8,843 nt of DNA from an uncultured Dokdonia sp. (lineage in GTDB: Bacteria; Bacteroidota; Bacteroidia; Flavobacteriales; Flavobacteriaceae): positions 1-8,843 of the forward strand of contig CAKZKZ010000080.1 in NCBI GenBank assembly GCA_937124495.1, written 5' to 3'. The translations under genes were made by a program, and so were the position numbers. Positions 5,755-8,843 of this stretch are shown here, in pieces. The stretch's first letter is position 1. Each line of letters begins with the position of its first letter. Under the pieces are notes generated by a model that saw nothing but the letters and a program-made list of their open reading frames with translations, ran no database searches and was not told where the DNA came from.

Positions 5755-5799
5755 ATGGTACAAATTATAATTGCCGCTTTAGAAGTTATCTTCGGATAA
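5755..5799 (+). CDS. candidate 14-residue hydrophobic peptide
   Basis: The frame encodes MVQIIIAALEVIFG and stops at TAA, 51 bases after the 42-residue ORF. It contains ten hydrophobic residues and only one charge, as in tiny membrane-active or membrane-anchored peptides. A 14-codon frame is short enough to occur by chance. The support is the coherent hydrophobic composition and its place directly behind another small membrane ORF, not any recognised family. Confidence 0.25.
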   Translation: MVQIIIAALEVIFG

Positions 5800-5870
5800 A
5801 AACCTGACCAATTCCGTCTATGATTAATTCATATCTAAGACGTTTCTCCCTCAATGAATTCTATGGATTG

Positions 5871-5886
5871 CGCTTTCGCGAAAGCG
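5871..5886. repeat. copy 2 of the dispersed palindromic repeat, intergenic
   Basis: CGCTTTCGCGAAAGCG is a perfect 16-bp palindrome identical to the core of the copy at 1396-1411. The flanking bases differ (G before, T after), so the conserved unit is the 16-mer. Here it lies between the small ORFs and the terminator, in very AT-rich DNA. Confidence 0.85.
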
Positions 5887-5980
5887 TACCATTGTATACA
5901 ACTTAGTACACTAAATTTTATTTTATATCAAAATAGCGACAAAGAACGCCTAATAAAGTACATCCTATTTTGAATATCTC

Positions 5981-6016
5981 ATTGACTAGTATATTGCGTT
6001 TTCAATACTAGTCAAT
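5981..6016 (+). repeat. perfect 12-bp stem-loop next to a terminator
   Basis: ATTGACTAGTAT (5981-5992) and ATACTAGTCAAT (6005-6016) are exact reverse complements with a 12-base loop, ATTGCGTTTTCA. The element ends three bases before the terminator stem begins. It could be a stabilising 3' structure of the upstream transcript or a protein-binding dyad. Confidence 0.65.
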
Positions 6017-6019
6017 TAC

Positions 6020-6057
6020 AAACCTCCTTGCTCTTGATCAGAAAACAGGAGGTTTTT
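6020..6057 (+). terminator. intrinsic terminator between the small-ORF region and the next lipoprotein gene
   Basis: AAACCTCCT (6020-6028) pairs perfectly with AGGAGGTTT (6047-6055) over 9 bp, closing an 18-base loop, and the right arm runs into five T residues (6053-6057). Its presence implies that something is transcribed from the left, most simply the tiny ORFs at 5575-5799. Confidence 0.78.
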
Positions 6058-6070
6058 CTATAAGAAGTAG

Positions 6071-6078
6071 TATTTTTG
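6071..6078 (+). promoter_or_regulatory. Bacteroidota -7 promoter box (TATTTTTG)
   Basis: An exact TAnnTTTG match, 46 bases before the ATG at 6125 and just after the terminator, where a new promoter is expected. No TTG is present at normal -33 spacing, because the terminator tail occupies that position. Confidence 0.5.
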
Positions 6079-6124
6079 ACACCTTGGCATCAAAATTGAA
6101 AACTTGATAAAAAAGTCAATCATT

Positions 6125-7309
6125 ATGAAGTACTTATACGCAACATTATTTGTATTGCTATGCTTTAATAGCTGTTCATCTGTAAAGAAATCTTCCTCCT
6201 CTATTCTAAGTGGAAACTATGATGAAGCTATATATACCTCTGTGCAAAAACTACGTAAAAACCCTACAAAAAAAAATAGAGAGTCTCATACCCTCCTTCT
6301 AGAAGAAGCTTTTGCAAAAGCTGTACAAAGAGATACAGAACGTATTATCTACTTACAAAAAGAAGGAAACACAAATACAATAGAAGAGATTTATCAATTA
6401 TACAAGTCATTACATAAAAGACAGGAAAGTATCAAACCTTTGTTACCTCTTAGATTGCAAGGACAAGCAAGAAATGCTGTTTTTGAAATTAAAAACTATG
6501 ATAATGAACTTATCTCATCAAAAAGAAAACTCACAGATCAACTATATAGTCAAGCCGTTAAAAATCTTACTACGGCCAATTCAAAAGTAGATTATAGACG
6601 CGTATATAGCAATCTGGAATACTTAGATGATTTAACACCTAATCATAAAAATGTTTCTCAACTTCTAAATGAAGCACATATCAAAGGGACAGATTATATA
6701 GAAGTAGCCCTTTATAATGATTCTGATATTTTATTACCAAGACGCTTACAGGATGATCTTTTAGATTTTTCTACCTATGACCTAAATGACTTCTGGAAAG
6801 TATATCACAGTACACCACAACAAGGCATTACCTATGATTATGTGATGGATGTGTCTTTGCGACAAATCAATATCTCGCCAGAGCGATTTAGAGAAAAAGA
6901 AGTTCAGAAAGAAAAAAGTATCAAAGACGGAACAGAATTTCTACTAGACGATGACGGTAATTTTGTAAAAGATGAAGATGGAGAAAAAATTGAAGTAGAT
7001 AAAATGATCACCGTGCGTTGTATGTATTATGAAGTATTACAAACCAAGGCTGTAAACATTATAGGTCAAGTACGCTACACTTCACAAAATACAGGGCAAG
7101 TCATTGAATCCTTTCCACTAGCAAGTGAATATATTTTTGAACACTACTTCGCCACTTTTGATGGAGATAAAAGAGCATTAGATAACGATTTATTAAGATA
7201 TACGCGCAACAGAGAGGTGCGATTTCCTTCTAATGAGCAGATGGTATACGATGTAGGAGAAGATCTAAAACAACGCTTAAAGTCGATTATAGTAAAATCC
7301 AATTTATAA
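6125..7309 (+). CDS. conserved flavobacterial lipoprotein, helical repeat-like N-terminus, function unknown
   Basis: The 394-residue product has a lipoprotein signal: hydrophobic residues 4-13 and lipobox FNSC with Cys17. Residues about 25-185 are helical and TPR-like in character (SGNYDEAIYTSVQKLRKNP, LEEAFAKAVQRD and EYLDDLTPNHKNVSQLLNEA resemble repeat units). The C-terminal half (about 187-394) is mixed alpha/beta, with an acidic loop at 274-291 (DDDGNFVKDEDGEKIEVD). The ending includes SFPLASEYIFEH, FPSNEQMVYDVGEDL and a basic tail. I recall similar uncharacterised proteins in many flavobacteria but know of no function. A TTG seven codons upstream (6104) is in frame, but ATG 6125 gives the normal signal peptide. 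It is probably transcribed alone: a terminator and -7 box lie upstream and a terminator hairpin lies downstream. The likely location is the periplasmic face of a membrane. Confidence 0.88.
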   Translation: MKYLYATLFVLLCFNSCSSVKKSSSSILSGNYDEAIYTSVQKLRKNPTKKNRESHTLLLEEAFAKAVQRDTERIIYLQKEGNTNTIEEIYQLYKSLHKRQESIKPLLPLRLQGQARNAVFEIKNYDNELISSKRKLTDQLYSQAVKNLTTANSKVDYRRVYSNLEYLDDLTPNHKNVSQLLNEAHIKGTDYIEVALYNDSDILLPRRLQDDLLDFSTYDLNDFWKVYHSTPQQGITYDYVMDVSLRQINISPERFREKEVQKEKSIKDGTEFLLDDDGNFVKDEDGEKIEVDKMITVRCMYYEVLQTKAVNIIGQVRYTSQNTGQVIESFPLASEYIFEHYFATFDGDKRALDNDLLRYTRNREVRFPSNEQMVYDVGEDLKQRLKSIIVKSNL

Positions 7310-7329
7310 GAAATATATGATATTATAAA

Positions 7330-7366
7330 AATGAGGTTGAATTTACTAAGTAAATTCAACCTCATT
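7330..7366. terminator. bidirectional terminator between convergent genes
   Basis: AATGAGGTTGAATTTACT (7330-7347) and its exact reverse complement (7349-7366) are separated by a single base, giving a practically perfect stem of about 17 bp with a 3-base loop. On the minus strand the stem is followed by a TTTTA tract. On the plus strand the tail is only TAATTA. It lies 20 bases after the plus-strand stop and 29 bases after the minus-strand stop, so it serves both genes. Confidence 0.85.
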
Positions 7367-7395
7367 AATTATCAACTATAATAAACTAAAAGATT

Positions 7396-8601
7396 TTATT
7401 TCTTTAAGATTATCTTTTCATGAATCACACTTCCATTAACTAACTCTATAGCAACATCGTAAACACCCGTTGCTTCTTTAGAAATATCTACTTGAATGTT
7501 ATTTCCTTTAATGTCTAATTCTCCTACAGCCTTTCCTAGTGCTATATGGTAAACTTGAACACTAGCTATTTCTAAATTCTTATCTACTTCAATTGAAAAT
7601 TTACCTGAAGTTGGATTAGGAAAAACACGAGTACTATTCTCTAATAACGAGCTTTCTATGTTCTTTTCCTTTAATTCATCTGGGAATTCAAATAGCTCAT
7701 CTAGTTTTTTCTTTGTAGAAATAACTCCTGTTTTTACTTCATCAACATGACCATTACTCCTATTGTACCATTCGCCTATACAGAAATCAAAACATTTTTC
7801 ACATCTAGTGCCATCTGGTAATCTTACCTTTAAACAAAAAGTATAATTCCCTGGCATTGCTAGATAGCTAATAAAAGGCCCGCTGTAAACATTTAACCCA
7901 TTTTTTATAATAGTCATACCTGATGTTGAACCTGGTGGAATTCCTGTTGGTATTAAAGATACTCCTGTGGCGCCAGAATTCTGTTCACTTAATTGTAAAT
8001 TGAAACTAATATCGTCACATGGATCAGGAATTTCGCAAATTCTTAAATTTCTCAATGTAAACTCTACTACAGGCATAGTAGCTGAAAAAGGGTGAATCCA
8101 TAAATTATCAAAGTTATCTGAAGCTGTAAACGTGTACGTATAAACACTTGTACTTGGTGGAGTAGTTCCATTCCAGTTCTCATTAGCAATGACATCACTT
8201 GGAGTTGTTAAAGCAGGCAATGGCGCTCCTCCTCCTGGAGTATAAACCCCCATAACATTTCCTTGAGTTGCTGCTACTCTAAAATAAGCATTGGCATTTG
8301 CTGCCCCACCCCCTCTAACAACAGTAGTAGCTTCAAAAGAGATACAATACTCTTTCCCAGCTTCAAAGTTATAAGATTGGTAATTAATTCCTTCACCGAC
8401 TCCGTTTGCAGACCACATCCAAATACTACCAGGGCTTACTGATGGTGAACCGTGTGAGGTTTGCCAATCTGGATGCGCATTGTTGTAATTTGATTCAGGA
8501 GTAAAATTCATGTCTGCTTCAACACAGTCTCCCTCGCATTGTGAATATCCAGACATGGATACTAAAAATGCAAATACTAAAAAAAGGATTGATTTTTTCA
8601 T
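7396..8601 (-). CDS. secreted beta-sandwich protein with T9SS type A C-terminal sorting domain
   Basis: The 401-residue protein starts with a type I signal peptide (MKKSILFLVFAFLVSMSGYS), probably cut before Gln21. Residues about 28-190 look like a jelly-roll or carbohydrate-binding-type domain (WQTSHGSP at 46-53, IWMWSANGVGEG, YNFEAGKEYCISFEA, FTLRNLRICEI). Residues about 195-275 look like an Ig/PKD-like domain. A charged linker follows (about 285-322). The last ~75 residues are a T9SS sorting domain: VFPNPTSGKFSIEV (327-339, allowing for one residue), VQVYHIALGKAVGEL, and GVYDVAIELVNG followed by a basic IILKK end. The T9SS translocon exports such proteins and removes the domain on attachment to the surface or release. 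Nine cysteines in the mature part suggest disulfides. No catalytic motif is evident, so adhesion or glycan binding is the best guess. It is monocistronic within the window. Confidence 0.9.
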   Translation of the reverse strand: MKKSILFLVFAFLVSMSGYSQCEGDCVEADMNFTPESNYNNAHPDWQTSHGSPSVSPGSIWMWSANGVGEGINYQSYNFEAGKEYCISFEATTVVRGGGAANANAYFRVAATQGNVMGVYTPGGGAPLPALTTPSDVIANENWNGTTPPSTSVYTYTFTASDNFDNLWIHPFSATMPVVEFTLRNLRICEIPDPCDDISFNLQLSEQNSGATGVSLIPTGIPPGSTSGMTIIKNGLNVYSGPFISYLAMPGNYTFCLKVRLPDGTRCEKCFDFCIGEWYNRSNGHVDEVKTGVISTKKKLDELFEFPDELKEKNIESSLLENSTRVFPNPTSGKFSIEVDKNLEIASVQVYHIALGKAVGELDIKGNNIQVDISKEATGVYDVAIELVNGSVIHEKIILKK

Positions 8602-8843
8602 ATTTATAAAATATTTAGTTAGAATCCCTACTCTCTTATTTATTGGCTTTTCGGGTTTCGCCTTATATTTATAAGGGTCATATTATAAGATTCATTACCC
8701 ATTTTTTATAATAAAACATTTCACAAACACCAATAAGTCAATTAATTACGAAAAACACATAATCAAATTACGTGTTTACCCTTCGGTACAATTAATTCTT
8801 AGACGATTTGGCAATTTGTCAAACCAAAGCTGTAAATAGTATA
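8602..8843 (-). other. upstream region of the T9SS protein gene
   Basis: No gene is visible in these 242 bases. On the minus strand a TTG (8791-8789) lies 18 bases before TAATTTG (8770-8764), one base short of the TAnnTTTG consensus, giving a possible promoter with a leader of about 155 bases. The leader holds a small palindrome (CCTTATATTTATAAGG, 8661-8676) next to a GC-rich patch (8645-8662) with two GAAA units on the minus strand. Nothing matches a riboswitch that I can name. Confidence 0.4.
8753..8777. promoter_or_regulatory. operator-like dyad overlapping the putative minus-strand promoter
   Basis: The 11-bp arms AAACACATAAT (8753-8763) and ATTACGTGTTT (8767-8777) are complementary except at one position. 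The 3-base centre and the inner arm contain the TAATTTG box read on the minus strand. The symmetry over a possible -7 element suggests a repressor site. It could also be a hairpin if the transcript starts further upstream. Confidence 0.35.

Larger units (their letters stand above)
5800..6124. other. 325-base stretch without a supported gene
   Basis: It contains a palindromic repeat (5871-5886), a 12-bp stem-loop (5981-6016), a terminator hairpin (6020-6057) and the -7 box of the next gene (6071-6078). A 28-codon frame at 5820-5906 runs through the palindrome and is not convincing. Otherwise the sequence is AT-rich and unremarkable. Most of it is probably the 3' untranslated region of the small-ORF transcript or a separate non-coding RNA. 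Confidence 0.5.

Noticed and set aside
5820..5906. 28-codon frame as a real gene
   Set aside because: About a fifth of it is the dispersed palindrome, and the rest has no signal, membrane helix or recognisable pattern.
6104..6124. TTG at 6104 as start of the 394-residue lipoprotein
   Set aside because: The in-frame ATG at 6125 gives a signal peptide of normal length with lipobox at residue 17. The TTG extension adds only seven residues and is less likely.
7144..7365. 73-codon minus-strand frame at the convergent junction
   Set aside because: It begins inside the terminator hairpin and runs antisense to the conserved C-terminus of the lipoprotein.
1..8843. CRISPR array, tRNA, rRNA, transposase or phage gene
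   Set aside because: No spaced identical repeats longer than a few bases, no cloverleaf-like sequence and no mobile-element protein were seen. The 31-bp array has only short conserved cores and is not CRISPR-like.

Overview
The window looks like chromosomal DNA of a marine-type member of the Flavobacteriaceae (Bacteroidota). The evidence is a strongly AT-rich composition, gene starts preceded by A-rich rather than Shine-Dalgarno sequence, Bacteroidota-type -7 boxes (TAnnTTTG), three lipoproteins with short lipoboxes and acidic or charged residues after the cysteine, a secreted protein with a type IX secretion (T9SS) C-terminal sorting domain, and two copies of the palindrome CGCTTTCGCGAAAGCG, which I recall as frequent in some flavobacterial genomes. 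Genus cannot be fixed from the sequence.

Left part (1-4452): three same-strand genes, a BlaI/MecI-type winged-helix repressor (74-439), a very large BlaR1-like M56 membrane metalloprotease (482-3169), and a lipoprotein fusing a TlpA-like thioredoxin domain to a DUF3738/TIGR03435-like domain (3244-4452). The first two form the classical sensor-protease/repressor pair, but the protease has no visible beta-lactam sensor. After its fourth membrane helix it carries about 600 extracytoplasmic residues: four divergent copies of a ~50-residue repeat and a ~100-residue charged helix. A strong intrinsic terminator lies between genes two and three, so the third gene may be made by read-through.

Middle (4453-6124): a small lipoprotein of a flavobacterial family with no known role (4564-5064), behind its own -7 box and closed by a terminator. 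Then follows a mostly gene-free stretch with a long AT-rich stem-loop, a CCCC array with exact 31-bp spacing, two candidate tiny ORFs (a 42-residue single-pass membrane protein and a 14-residue hydrophobic peptide), a palindromic repeat and two adjacent stem-loops, the second a terminator.

Right part (6125-8843): a conserved flavobacterial lipoprotein of unknown function (6125-7309) converges on a T9SS-secreted, probably surface-exposed beta-sandwich protein on the minus strand (7396-8601), with a near-perfect bidirectional terminator hairpin between them. The last 242 bases are the leader and promoter region of the minus-strand gene.

The most noteworthy parts are the BlaI-M56-thioredoxin/DUF3738 module with its unusual repeat-bearing protease, and the 5125-6060 region with its small ORFs and ordered operator-like or RNA-like elements.
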